From Sphingobacterium sp. CZ-UAM (GTDB lineage Bacteria > Bacteroidota > Bacteroidia > Sphingobacteriales > Sphingobacteriaceae), in assembly GCF_002000245.1 (NCBI RefSeq), contig NZ_MTCM01000008.1, positions 122,258 to 186,257 of the forward strand: a DNA stretch of 64,000 bases. The letters run 5' to 3'. Shown piece by piece: positions 54,001 through 62,562 of the stretch. Made by a program: the position numbers and the translations under genes. Under the pieces are notes generated by a model that did no database searches, was not told the DNA's origin, and was given only the letters and a program-made list of their open reading frames with translations. The stretch's first letter is position 1, and each line of letters begins with the position of its first letter.

Positions 54001-54713
54001 TTCTGAGCGTATCGCAAAATAGTGAGTGGAATATGTTGCGCGGCGGCGATGTGAAATATGTCGATCTCAATGGTGATGGCCGCATCGACAAAGGCGACAA
54101 CACGCTTGCCAACCACGGTGATATTAAACCCATTGGCAATGCCATGCCTAAATTTCCATTTGGTATCAATATGAGCGCTTCCTGGAATAATTTTGATCTC
54201 TCGGCCGCTTTTGCTGGTGTTGCCAAACAGGACTGGTATCCGACGGGAGATTTATACTGGGGATCCTATCAGCGCCCGTATCTTTCCTTTGTACGCAAAG
54301 ACTTGGTAGATAATGCATGGACCCCGGACAAGAAAGGGAACAGGTATCCACAGATCTATCGGGGATACTCTTCCCTGCAGAGCGGAAGGTCGCTATACGA
54401 ACTGAATGATTATTACCTGACCAATGTTGGGTTCCTGCGGATGAAAAATTTTACGTTGGGCTATACCTTGCCGCAGCAATGGACAAGGCGCTATAAAGTT
54501 GAAAAACTGCGGTTTTACTTCAGCGGTGAGAATCTGTTGACCTGGAACTTTGGCAATCTGACAAAGTATATAGATCCCGAACAGGCAGGTGCAATGATCA
54601 ATTATAATTCACCTGCGAGTGCCAATGATCCTGCGGACTCCTCGGAGCGGGGGCTGCTACGGGACTATCCCATGGGTAAAACCTATTCTTTTGGTTTAAT
54701 GCTTACGCTTTAA
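51060..54713 (+). CDS. susC: SusC-family TonB-dependent transporter with STN domain (1217 aa)
   Basis: After the signal region (MKLSLAIPLLFAANLQLHAF) comes an STN signalling domain (about residues 60-135: VSAVLKELQKQSGYNIFYNE, FEEALKDLLTKL). A carboxypeptidase-like regulatory domain follows (VKGVVKDDQGRPLDNVTV, about 150-225). The TonB plug has EEVVVVGYGVQKKANLTGAV and NVRGFNSINEGGPLVLIDG. The 22-strand barrel fills the rest. It imports an oligosaccharide or glycoconjugate across the outer membrane together with SusD. The STN domain connects it to the FecR/sigma pair upstream. Confidence 0.96.
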   Translation: MNSKTVKFYLNRMQFNKKKLIGPTLLCQVRSQKIPISMKLSLAIPLLFAANLQLHAFSFGQTVNLKRNNVKVSAVLKELQKQSGYNIFYNESLIAKDERISVNYHNIAFEEALKDLLTKLQLSYVKADKNIVLNKRTDQTVRQTSVTEAPQLYPVKGVVKDDQGRPLDNVTVSEKGKKEKTLSREDGSFQIQVSSPDAILVFTMVGYQPLEIALAQQSTLSVTMKPAINAMEEVVVVGYGVQKKANLTGAVSQVNADDIALRPSANIAGTLQGLMPGLNIQLNNGDPSKTPDINVRGFNSINEGGPLVLIDGIEGNITRVNPNDIESVSVLKDAASAAIYGARGAFGVILVTTKKGKAGTVKVDYVNNFAWTTPASRTDYISDPYVYGKTVDAALYGYNGSSYTRYNPMDWEAIKMVAAGEIAPFHEKQADGTYKFFYKTNWWDYLFKKYQPSNFHNIAISGGSEKLKAYLSGRVFKRETINNINDDADMDRQNMKSNLVFTPNSWLEISNNTQFINEKDKEYGGYSNGLGGLWSTTTWYNLMPFYPNFVDGIPTDIGVGTGGQGANAGLESGKSWELRNSEEFTNTFRVLLKPLKGLQVNFDYSNRIENFSRSTRLNPFSYYSGNKLNFTTAGLNRLTEYRWKDKYNAMNLFATYEKNVAQKHQFKLLVGYNQESFDRDRIAGAMDDLLIEDLSNLALGTSMYSLSGTAENWAIQGVFGRFNYAYDNKYLLEINSRYDGSSRFPSGSRWGFFPSVSLGWQLDREQFWESVKGSIPTLKLRASYGKLGNQTVGVNTFKELMAVQQLAWLNGGSRLIGASTPAPLPNVVTWERTKSIDFGVDLGLIQNKLNVNFDWYQKDVEGMYLPGQPLPAVFGANEPRENYAALRNKGFEVGVSYQDKFDLAGSPFRFNIAVNTTNFKGIITKYNNPQGLLSSYYEGQVLGQIWGYHIDGQFQSDVEALSYQNSFQDPQLSLSKVYNDILSVSQNSEWNMLRGGDVKYVDLNGDGRIDKGDNTLANHGDIKPIGNAMPKFPFGINMSASWNNFDLSAAFAGVAKQDWYPTGDLYWGSYQRPYLSFVRKDLVDNAWTPDKKGNRYPQIYRGYSSLQSGRSLYELNDYYLTNVGFLRMKNFTLGYTLPQQWTRRYKVEKLRFYFSGENLLTWNFGNLTKYIDPEQAGAMINYNSPASANDPADSSERGLLRDYPMGKTYSFGLMLTL

Positions 54714-54727
54714 TACTTGACAACGCA

Positions 54728-56515
54728 ATGATAATGAAACTTACAACAAACAGCTATAAACTACTTGGTCTGTTGATCTTGCTATCGCTGGCAGCTTGTC
54801 AGAAAGATTATTTGGACCGTCCTTCGGAGGACCAGGTGGAAGCACCTTATTTTTTCAATACAGCGAAGGATCTGGAGGTTGCCACCAATGATTTTTATAC
54901 CTTTCTGCCCAATGAATCCTGGTATACAAACGATGGGAGTTCGGACAATATGATCCCTCTTACGGTGGCCGACCGGATCAAGGGCAATCGAACTGTCCCC
55001 GTAGGAAGCGGCTCGGGCGGTTGGTCCTGGAGCCAGTTGCGCAAGATCAATTATTTTCTGGCCAACTACCATAAAGTGCCCGACGCCGCGGCACAAAAGA
55101 AATACAGTGGCATAGCCCGTTTTTTTAGAGCAAATTTTTACTACGATAAGGTGAAAACTTTCGGTGACGTGCCCTGGTATGGAAAGGTGCTGACTGCCAA
55201 AGATGAAGATCTCTTCAAAGCTAGGGACTCCCGGCAGCTGGTGATGGATTCTATTATGGCTGACCTGGACTATGCCATCGAAAATATACCGGCCGAAAAA
55301 CAGCTTAACCTGATCACCAAATACACGGCACTGCTGCTGAAAGCAAGGGTGGCGCTCTTTGAAGGAACGTTTAGAAAATACCATCAGATCGCGGGACATG
55401 AAAAGTTCCTGAATGCGGCGGTCAGTGCATCGGCCGAACTGATGAATTCTGGCGCCTATACCTTGTACAGCCAGGGCGGAGCAGATCAAGCCTATCGGAA
55501 TCTGTTTGCCCGCAATAATCAGGATCAGGTGGAGACTATCCTTGCCATTGATTTTGAATTGGGCATGCGTGTGCATGGCCTTGGCTATTCCTTTACCTCG
55601 GCAACTTCGGGAGCCTACGGGATCGCCAAAGATATGATCAATAGCTATCTGATGAAGGATGGGAGCCGCTTTACCGATAGAACAGGTTACAAGACCATGG
55701 AATTCTATCAGGAAATGCAAAATAGAGATCCAAGGCTTACACAGACAACTGCGGGGCCAGACTTCCGTGCCAATGGAGAAACAGCAAATGAGCCTGTCAA
55801 CTTGACGATCACCACGACAGGCTATCGCCTGATCAAGGCCTTGCCTGACAAATTGCAATGGGGTGTATCGGCCTCCTATTTCGATGTCATCTTATTCCGG
55901 TATGCAGAGGCACTGCTGATCAATGCCGAAGCAAAAGCCGAACTGGGGACGATCAGCCAAAGCGACCTTGACCTGACCGTCAATAAGCTGCGTAGCCGCG
56001 CGGGGATGCCGATGCTGTCCATGGCTGAAGCGAATGCCAACCCCGATCCTTATCTGCTGACTATGTATCCGAACATCGACGGAGGCGCATTTAGGGGCGT
56101 TCTTTTGGAAATACGGCGCGAAAGACGGATCGAGTTGTTTAACGAAGGACAGCGCTGGGATGACTTAATGCGCTGGAAAGCTGGCTCCAAACTCAATCAG
56201 CCTATTGTCGGCGTTTATTTTCCCGGCGTTGGAGCCTATGATTTTACAGGGGATGGCAAGGCCGATGTGTATGTCCATACAGGCAACACATCGGGTGCAC
56301 CGGGTACGGTGACCACATTGATCAATATCAATCAGCGGACGCTTTGGGATCCCGTTTCAAATACCCAGAATGCGAATAAAGGCTCCCTGGATCCCTTTTA
56401 TCAACGGGGTAAGTTTGATGAAAAACGTGATTACTATGCACCGATCCCAATCGAAGATATCCAGTTAAACCCAAATTTGAAACAAAATCCTGAATGGGAA
56501 AAATTATACCGATAA
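54728..56515 (+). CDS. susD: SusD/RagB-family glycan-binding lipoprotein (595 aa)
   Basis: The lipoprotein signal is LLILLSLAAC. SusD hallmarks are the N-terminal DYLDRPSEDQ, TPR-like helices (FRANFYYDKVKTFGDVPWY), DVILFRYAEALLINAEAKAEL and the C-terminal RRERRIELFNEGQRWDDLMRW. It caps the SusC pore and binds the substrate at the cell surface. It starts 14 bp after susC. The ATG at 54734 is an equally possible start. Confidence 0.95.
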   Translation: MIMKLTTNSYKLLGLLILLSLAACQKDYLDRPSEDQVEAPYFFNTAKDLEVATNDFYTFLPNESWYTNDGSSDNMIPLTVADRIKGNRTVPVGSGSGGWSWSQLRKINYFLANYHKVPDAAAQKKYSGIARFFRANFYYDKVKTFGDVPWYGKVLTAKDEDLFKARDSRQLVMDSIMADLDYAIENIPAEKQLNLITKYTALLLKARVALFEGTFRKYHQIAGHEKFLNAAVSASAELMNSGAYTLYSQGGADQAYRNLFARNNQDQVETILAIDFELGMRVHGLGYSFTSATSGAYGIAKDMINSYLMKDGSRFTDRTGYKTMEFYQEMQNRDPRLTQTTAGPDFRANGETANEPVNLTITTTGYRLIKALPDKLQWGVSASYFDVILFRYAEALLINAEAKAELGTISQSDLDLTVNKLRSRAGMPMLSMAEANANPDPYLLTMYPNIDGGAFRGVLLEIRRERRIELFNEGQRWDDLMRWKAGSKLNQPIVGVYFPGVGAYDFTGDGKADVYVHTGNTSGAPGTVTTLININQRTLWDPVSNTQNANKGSLDPFYQRGKFDEKRDYYAPIPIEDIQLNPNLKQNPEWEKLYR

Positions 56516-56516
56516 C

Positions 56517-57443
56517 ATGAAACAACTTATTTTTATAGCGATCCTCTGTTGTCTATTGATCCCAGGATATACGTACTGTCAAAAACAGGGTGGGCCTGAT
56601 TATGCAGTTGGCTATTCGCTCGATATCCGGAAGATAGCATTGGAAAAACTCAAGGCGGACAAAGCAGCCGGTATGGATTATATCGAGATTGCAGGGCTCG
56701 GAAGCTTTGTCAATGCGGACCTCAGCTTAAAGATCCCACAGGATGAATGGTTGCTTAAATGCGATTCATTGGCTACTGTGCTGAAAAAAACGGGGGTGCG
56801 GGTGTGGTCTGTCCATATGCCCTTTTCCGCCAAAATAGATATCTCTACGTTGGATGAACAGCAGCGGCAGCAGGTGATCCGTATGCATTTGCAGCTGCTG
56901 GAAGGACTTTACCGCCTTCATCCCCAAGTGATCCTGTTTCACCCTTCCTATTACCTCGAGCCCAACAAACGCGCCGCCCGCAAGGACCAGCTGGTACGTT
57001 CTGTCAAGGAGTTGTACTCGGCAGTGTCTAAGGCGGGGCGGCAGCTCGTCATCGAAAATATGCTGGGGCCTTCGCTGACGGTGGGTGAGCGGGAGCGGCC
57101 CCTGCTGCGGACCGTGGAAGAATGTCAGGAACTTTTTGCCCGCTTTCCTGATCAGGTCGGCATTGCAGTGGACATGAACCATATTGCACATCCCGAGCGC
57201 CTGCTCTTGGCTTTTGGGCCACGCGTCAAGACGCTGCATGTCGCGGATGGGGACGGAACCAAGGAAAGTCACTATTTACCCTGTAATGGCAAGGGACAGA
57301 ATGACTGGAATAAGATCTTTGCCGTCCTGGAAAAAATTAAATATAAAGGTGTATTCATGTTTGAGTGCCATTATGAAACCACAACGCAGCTGGTCGAATG
57401 TTACCGTCAGCTGCAGCAGAATTATAGTAGTACAAAACAATAA
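56517..57443 (+). CDS. secreted TIM-barrel sugar isomerase/epimerase-like protein (308 aa)
   Basis: After a signal peptide (LIFIAILCCLLIPGYTY) this is an AP-endonuclease-2/xylose-isomerase-like TIM barrel. Metal-site segments are visible: VWSVHMPF, LFHPSYY, VIENMLGPS, AVDMNHIAHPE, TLHVADGDG and FMFECHYE. Exported homologues are frequent in Bacteroidota glycan loci. The substrate is unknown. The gene begins 1 bp after the susD stop. Confidence 0.85.
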   Translation: MKQLIFIAILCCLLIPGYTYCQKQGGPDYAVGYSLDIRKIALEKLKADKAAGMDYIEIAGLGSFVNADLSLKIPQDEWLLKCDSLATVLKKTGVRVWSVHMPFSAKIDISTLDEQQRQQVIRMHLQLLEGLYRLHPQVILFHPSYYLEPNKRAARKDQLVRSVKELYSAVSKAGRQLVIENMLGPSLTVGERERPLLRTVEECQELFARFPDQVGIAVDMNHIAHPERLLLAFGPRVKTLHVADGDGTKESHYLPCNGKGQNDWNKIFAVLEKIKYKGVFMFECHYETTTQLVECYRQLQQNYSSTKQ

Positions 57444-57458
57444 GCAGGTTCAAAAACA

Positions 57459-59165
57459 TTGATTATAATGAAAAAATCGTTATATATTTTTATGGTTCTA
57501 TTTTTTGCCCTAGGCATACAGAGCTGTAAAAAAGATAAAGTCGAAAGTGAGCAGCGGCTCCTGATCGACCGGGATTATATGGAAGTCGGCAGTAGGGCCG
57601 ATACCTATCAGTTGGATATCTTGGCGAATGCGGCGGTTACCGTAAGCAGCGACAAAGACTGGATCAAACTCGATAGTACGGTGTATCCCAAAGGGAAAAA
57701 TAAGATCCGGTTTTCTGTTTCGAAAAATTCGGAAGACGAACGTTCGGCGACTTTGCTGCTCAGGCTGAACGATAATCTATCGCAGGAGATCTTGATTTTG
57801 CAGGAATCCGGAAAAGTTCCCGTTTTTTATGTGACTCCTGGGGGCAAAGGAGATGGTAGTTCCTGGAGTAGTGCTACTGACCTCGGTCAGGCACTCGAAA
57901 AAGCAACGACAGGCAGTACGCTATTCCTGGCCGAGGGGACCTATGTTCCAACGCGGACCATTCGTAATGGTGACGCCAATGAGGAATCGGACAAAACCAT
58001 AGAGATCGCAAAGAATGTCAGCCTGATCGGTGGATATGCGGCCAATGCCAAACCTGGAGATCAGCCCAATCCAGCGCTGTATAAAACCATCTTTCACGGA
58101 AAGCTTTCCAGTGGAAAATCGGTGTTTCACACGGTCACGGTGACGGCAACTCCGGATCCTGAAAACCAGGTTAGGCTGGAAAACATCAGCATCAAAGGAG
58201 GCAATGCCACCGACCGCAGTGCCAGTACGACGATCGACAACATTAAATTCAGCCGTGGCCAAGGGGGCGGTATGTTGATTGGGATGGCTCGGGTCCTGCT
58301 CAAAAATGTGGATGTGGTCGACAATAAAGCGACCGCAGATAAGGGAACTGCAGGTTTTGCTGCCGGCATCTACGCGTTTTCAGGAGCCCAGCTCAGGTTG
58401 GAAAACTGTCGCATCAACAATAATAGCAACAGCGGAAATAATGGCGGCGGACTATGGATCGCCGATGGTTCACTGATTGCCTACGATAGCCAGTTTAATC
58501 ACAATAGCGCCAAAGGCACCGCAGGAGGCGTACACGCCTATCCAAATGCGGATATTACACTCTATAATTGTGAGGTGATCGGGAATTCAAATACATCCTA
58601 TGGAGCAGGGGTTTATCTGCGTGAAAAATCAAAAGGGATATTTGTTAATTGCCTGCTGGCTGAAAATTCGAGCACATCAGCCAATGGCGGCGGCGGACTG
58701 ATGCTGTATGATAACAGTCAGGCAGACGTGATCAGTACCACCATTACCAAAAATGCTGTTGTTGGTCCTGGCGGTGGGGTCTATCGACGCAGTAATGTCA
58801 ACAACCTGACTTTGATCAATTCGATTGTATCGGGCAATACCCAGGCGGGCAGTTCTACCGATGTTGATGCTTATTCAGATAACATTGCTGTTGTTCCACG
58901 GATACAGCACGCGGTTGCAGCGCAAGCGGTGTATGCTGCTGATGGAAGCATTGTTCCAAAAGTAAGCTTTGAACCTGCTGCCATGCTGAATCCGGATTAC
59001 CTGCCCATCGGTGCCGAAAATCCGGCCATGAGCTATGGTTTAAGTTCAGCCGGACTGCTGGAGCTTGCCAAGAAATACACGCCGGCATTGGACGATAGTC
59101 GCATGCAACAAGATATCAATAATAACCCGCGCTCTTCTACTTGGATGGGTGCAAAAGTGAAATAA
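57459..59165 (+). CDS. BACON and beta-helix lipoprotein (568 aa)
   Basis: The lipobox is FALGIQSC. Residues about 30-120 resemble a BACON domain (ILANAAVTVSSDKDWIKLD, LLLRLNDNLSQEILILQES). Residues about 125-480 form a right-handed parallel beta-helix with repeating turns (GGGMLIGMARVLLKNVDVVDN, GGGLWIADGSLIAYDSQFNHN, GGGLMLYDNSQADVISTTIT). Such helices occur in polysaccharide lyases and glycan-binding surface proteins. I see no calcium-site or catalytic signature that would assign a lyase family, so binding or lysis are both possible. Confidence 0.8.
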   Translation: MIIMKKSLYIFMVLFFALGIQSCKKDKVESEQRLLIDRDYMEVGSRADTYQLDILANAAVTVSSDKDWIKLDSTVYPKGKNKIRFSVSKNSEDERSATLLLRLNDNLSQEILILQESGKVPVFYVTPGGKGDGSSWSSATDLGQALEKATTGSTLFLAEGTYVPTRTIRNGDANEESDKTIEIAKNVSLIGGYAANAKPGDQPNPALYKTIFHGKLSSGKSVFHTVTVTATPDPENQVRLENISIKGGNATDRSASTTIDNIKFSRGQGGGMLIGMARVLLKNVDVVDNKATADKGTAGFAAGIYAFSGAQLRLENCRINNNSNSGNNGGGLWIADGSLIAYDSQFNHNSAKGTAGGVHAYPNADITLYNCEVIGNSNTSYGAGVYLREKSKGIFVNCLLAENSSTSANGGGGLMLYDNSQADVISTTITKNAVVGPGGGVYRRSNVNNLTLINSIVSGNTQAGSSTDVDAYSDNIAVVPRIQHAVAAQAVYAADGSIVPKVSFEPAAMLNPDYLPIGAENPAMSYGLSSAGLLELAKKYTPALDDSRMQQDINNNPRSSTWMGAKVK

Positions 59166-59166
59166 G

Positions 59167-60315
59167 ATGAAACAATTAAGCTGTCTATTTATCCTTACCA
59201 TGCTTTTATTGGGCAACAGCTGGGCTGCTGCGCACAAAAACATCCTACTGTTATTAGGTTCAGCCGATCCTGAAGTACTGGCTCAGCGGGTAGATGTTGC
59301 TGCGCAGCTTTACCGTATCCGGCCGATGGATGCTATCGTGGTGTCTGGAGGTTGTGGTGCGCACGGTTCCAAGATTTGCGAAGCTTCGTCCATGGCGATG
59401 CAATTGGCCAACAAGGGCGTGCCCGCGGCATTGATCTTCAAGGAGGAAAACTCCAAGACGACGGTGCAGAACTACATTTTTAGCAGGCGCCTCAAAAATA
59501 ACGCTGGCGAGCGAATCATACAGCCCGGAGATACCGTGTATGTTGTTTCCAACCACTGGCATGCTATTGTTGTCGCTGCCCGCCTGCAAAAATACGATGG
59601 GGTGAAAGCGAAGTTTTTTATTGAAGGTGCTATACAGCCCAAAAAAGAAGACCGTCTTGATTATGCCGGAATATTTAACGCTTACGATGACAATCACCTT
59701 TTTACGTTAAAAGGCACCTGGCTGACTCCGGAAGCGGTATGGACAAAAAAAGACAGTACCTATTACCTGACGCAGGATATCGTCTACACAACGGATGCAG
59801 CTAACAGCAGCTATAGCGTCAGTCCTGTGGAAAAGCTGTTTCCTTTTCTGAAAGGCAGTTCAGAGTTTAATCCACCAATATATATCGATGAGTCCACCGC
59901 ATGGTACATCTTATTCGACGGATATTGCCGTAAAGTTTCAAAAAAAGACTATAAGGTACTGGACGAACAGCCTATTCAGGAATGGCTGAAGCTGCCAGAC
60001 ACATTGAACTGGAGCCAAATCAATACCGGGTATATCCAGGGAAAATCCCTGGTACTGATCGGAAAGGACAAAGTACTATTGGCGGAGCGAAAAGGAAAGA
60101 CCTTTCAGTATGTCCGGGATACCGTGCCGCAACACTATTTTGTCAACTGGCCCTATAGCTGGGGCGCGGGCAATGTCAGTGCGGCAAGATTGCTGCCGGG
60201 AGAAAATAAGCTCATCTTGTACCGCAATATGGAGTCCGCCGTATGCACTATTGACCAGAAAACAATTGAAAAAGCGATGCCATTAAAATTAAAGTGGATC
60301 GGTGAAATAAAGTAA
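59167..60315 (+). CDS. YdcF/ElyC-type (DUF218) exported protein (382 aa)
   Basis: A signal peptide (LFILTMLLLGNSWAA) is followed by a DUF218 domain: ILLLLGSADPEVLAQRVDVA, AIVVSGGCGAHGSKICEASS, ENSKTTVQNYIFSR and YVVSNHWHAIVVAARLQK. DUF218 proteins (SanA, ElyC, YdcF) are linked to envelope polysaccharide handling. Residues about 220-382 form an extra beta-rich C-terminal domain not present in short YdcF proteins. It starts 1 bp after the beta-helix gene. Confidence 0.8.
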   Translation: MKQLSCLFILTMLLLGNSWAAAHKNILLLLGSADPEVLAQRVDVAAQLYRIRPMDAIVVSGGCGAHGSKICEASSMAMQLANKGVPAALIFKEENSKTTVQNYIFSRRLKNNAGERIIQPGDTVYVVSNHWHAIVVAARLQKYDGVKAKFFIEGAIQPKKEDRLDYAGIFNAYDDNHLFTLKGTWLTPEAVWTKKDSTYYLTQDIVYTTDAANSSYSVSPVEKLFPFLKGSSEFNPPIYIDESTAWYILFDGYCRKVSKKDYKVLDEQPIQEWLKLPDTLNWSQINTGYIQGKSLVLIGKDKVLLAERKGKTFQYVRDTVPQHYFVNWPYSWGAGNVSAARLLPGENKLILYRNMESAVCTIDQKTIEKAMPLKLKWIGEIK

Positions 60316-60321
60316 AAACAG

Positions 60322-61194
60322 ATGAAAAGAAATTTTATATACAGCTTATTGCTGCTTTTTCTTGTTATTTCATGCAAGAAAAATGAGGGCGGAACGCAGC
60401 TGCCCTATGATTACAGTATTCCCCAGGAGGAAGATCTGGCGGAGATTATCAATACGACTGCCTGGAATACAAAAACGGTTGCCGACGGTGTCGTGTGGAA
60501 GTATTACCAATTTCCGCGGATATTTGATTCCAAACAATATGTCAATGTATTTGAGATCGATCTGAAGAAAGGCATGCAGCTGGAAATTCCCTATGTCAAG
60601 ACCGGATTTCTAAAAACAAGTGCTGCTGCCACGGCTAAGGGCGCTTTGGTTGCATTCAATGGCAGTTACTTTAATACCAGTACAGGCGGATCAACCGTAT
60701 TTTTCAAATACGATGGCCAGGTGATCAATCAGACTGTGAATGGATTTAATAGCTACCGCGAAAACGGGGCATTTACCTTTACCGGGCAGGGCTATCAGAT
60801 TGTGCCTAAGCCGGCAGGAGGCTGGGGGACGCTGAGCGCTACCGCTGCACTGGCTGGCGGCCCGTTGTTGATGCAGAATGGTCAGGTGCTGGAGCAGTTG
60901 AACGTAGATTTCAATACCAGCAGACATCCCCGAACAGCAGTAGGGCTTACCAAGGACAATAAGCTGATCGTAGCTGTTATCGATGGGCGTTCGTCGCAGT
61001 CACAGGGACTGACGATCCCCCAGCTGGGCGAGTTAATGGCCGCATTGGGTTGCACTTCCGCATTAAACTATGATGGCGGCGGTTCCTCCACAGCCTGGGT
61101 GAAGGGCGAAGGTGTGGTCAACTATCCTTCAGATAATGGAAAGTTTGACCATGAAGGTGAACGCGCTGTGGCCACGGTATTTACAGTGAAATAA
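60322..61194 (+). CDS. phosphodiester glycosidase (NAGPA family) lipoprotein (290 aa)
   Basis: The lipobox is FLVISC. The NAGPA-type domain (PF09992) is clear: LVAFNGSYFNTSTGG, HPRTAVGLTKDNKLIVAVIDG, GLTIPQLGELMAALGC and ALNYDGGGSSTAWV. The mammalian member removes GlcNAc from GlcNAc-1-phospho-mannose, and bacterial members cleave sugar-1-phosphodiesters. This is the most specific hint to the locus substrate. It starts 6 bp after the YdcF-like gene and is followed by a hairpin. Confidence 0.9.
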   Translation: MKRNFIYSLLLLFLVISCKKNEGGTQLPYDYSIPQEEDLAEIINTTAWNTKTVADGVVWKYYQFPRIFDSKQYVNVFEIDLKKGMQLEIPYVKTGFLKTSAAATAKGALVAFNGSYFNTSTGGSTVFFKYDGQVINQTVNGFNSYRENGAFTFTGQGYQIVPKPAGGWGTLSATAALAGGPLLMQNGQVLEQLNVDFNTSRHPRTAVGLTKDNKLIVAVIDGRSSQSQGLTIPQLGELMAALGCTSALNYDGGGSSTAWVKGEGVVNYPSDNGKFDHEGERAVATVFTVK

Positions 61195-61218
61195 AAAATC
61201 GATACTTTTATAGATAGA

Positions 61219-61249
61219 CGGCCATCTCATGGATAAGATGAGATGGCCG
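61219..61249 (+). terminator. terminator-like hairpin after the NAGPA gene
   Basis: CGGCCATCTCAT pairs perfectly with ATGAGATGGCCG around GGATAAG. No T tract follows, so it may act as an mRNA-stabilising or attenuating hairpin between the NAGPA and SGNH genes. Confidence 0.65.
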
Positions 61250-61292
61250 CTATGAAGTGATAATGATTTCTATTGCTATTAATTGAAACATC

Positions 61293-62366
61293 ATGAAAAA
61301 AAAGACAGGTATCCTATTCTTCCTCGCCCTGGTTTGCGGCTCGGTATCTTCATACGCCCAACAGGTTATTCCGTCTGCTAAATTTGCGCTGCAGGGAAGA
61401 GCTTTTGAAAATGCGCCAAAATTTCATCGGATAGATACAGCGAAGTACAGCGAACTTCCAGCTGCGGTAAAGAAATTATATACCCATGCTGCAGGAATGT
61501 TTATCACGTTTAAGAGCAATACCAGCAAATTATCTTTACGCTGGAAGACGGTCGATGCCGCGCTGGGCAATAATTCCACGCCGATTATGTCGCGGGGTTT
61601 TGATGTATATGTAAAAGAAGCCAGCGGCTGGCGATTTGCAGGGGTAGCCCGTCCCGATCTTAACCTGGCGGAAAGTAAGGCTACGCTGGTCGAAGATATG
61701 GCTGCGACAGAGAAAGAATTTCTTATTTATTTTCCGCTATATAAAGAGCTATTGGATTTTGACCTGATTATTGACGACAAAGCCAGCTTTGTTGGTACCA
61801 GACAGTCGTTTGCTAAAAAGGTCGTGATCTATGGTTCCAGCATTGTCCATGGAGCGTCCGCGAGCCGTCCGGGATTAGCCTATCCAGCGCAATTGGGGCG
61901 CCGGCTGAATGCCAACGTGATCAATATGGGCGTGAGCGGCAATGCCCGCATGGAGCCTGCTGTGGCCGATATGCTGAGTGCTATTGACTCCATGGATCTG
62001 CTCATTATGGATTGTGTGCCCAATAGTAGCCCTGATGAAGTACAAGAACGCACGTTTAATTTTGTGGAACGGATCCGTCGGTCCCATCCCCAGTTACCCA
62101 TCTTGTTGATAGAGAGCATTACGCGTCAGGTCGGTAATTATAATTTAAAATGGCATGCGCGATTGACCGAGCAGAACAGGAATTTTAAGCTAGAGTATGA
62201 GCGATTGCTGCAGGCAGGTTATAAAAATTTGTATTATATACCCACGGATCATTTAATAGGTGATGATTCCGAAGGAACAGTGGATGGCACCCACCCAACA
62301 GATGTAGGATTTGAAAGGATGCTTAAAATAATCGGGCCTAAAGTAGAGGCTATCCTAGAAAAATAG
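61293..62366 (+). CDS. secreted SGNH hydrolase with GxDLY-type N-terminal domain (357 aa)
   Basis: The signal peptide is FLALVCGSVSSYAQ. Residues about 25-165 form the beta-sandwich that precedes many Bacteroidota SGNH esterases (GFDVYVKEASGWRF, GxDLY-like). The catalytic domain has VVIYGSSIVHGAS (block I Ser), VINMGVSGNARMEP (Gly/Asn blocks) and VDGTHPTDVG (Asp-x-x-His). It probably removes acyl groups from the glycan imported by the locus. It follows the NAGPA gene by 98 bp containing a hairpin. Confidence 0.88.
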   Translation: MKKKTGILFFLALVCGSVSSYAQQVIPSAKFALQGRAFENAPKFHRIDTAKYSELPAAVKKLYTHAAGMFITFKSNTSKLSLRWKTVDAALGNNSTPIMSRGFDVYVKEASGWRFAGVARPDLNLAESKATLVEDMAATEKEFLIYFPLYKELLDFDLIIDDKASFVGTRQSFAKKVVIYGSSIVHGASASRPGLAYPAQLGRRLNANVINMGVSGNARMEPAVADMLSAIDSMDLLIMDCVPNSSPDEVQERTFNFVERIRRSHPQLPILLIESITRQVGNYNLKWHARLTEQNRNFKLEYERLLQAGYKNLYYIPTDHLIGDDSEGTVDGTHPTDVGFERMLKIIGPKVEAILEK

Positions 62367-62484
62367 TGCGTAAATCTCCAGCTCTCGACCACTACTTCGG
62401 AAGTAATCGCTGACTTTCAGAAACACAATGTCATAGGGGCCTGTCAGTTCGCAGACTCAGCTATGTATTTATAAACCCATTAAA

Positions 62485-62511
62485 AACCACATCTAGCGCT
62501 GTGGTTCTTTT
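62485..62511 (+). terminator. rho-independent terminator
   Basis: AACCACA pairs with TGTGGTT around TCTAGCGC and is followed by CTTTTAA. It lies 118 bp after the SGNH gene, and the split hairpin repeat begins right after it. Confidence 0.65.
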
Positions 62512-62513
62512 AA

Positions 62514-62531
62514 CGTCAAAAGGGCCTGATT
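62514..62531. repeat. left half of the hairpin repeat split by the IS element
   Basis: CGTCAAAAGGGCCTGATT is identical to 29709-29726. The right half (TCTCATCAGACCCTTT) lies at 63985-64000, beyond the insertion sequence. Confidence 0.65.
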
Positions 62532-62562
62532 CTCTAGAGTGCCCCCAAAAGTTTAGACAAAT

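Noticed and set aside
54782..55858. 358-codon frame antisense to susD
   Set aside because: It is a shadow of a strongly supported SusD gene, and the cysteine- and histidine-rich translation is typical of antisense frames.
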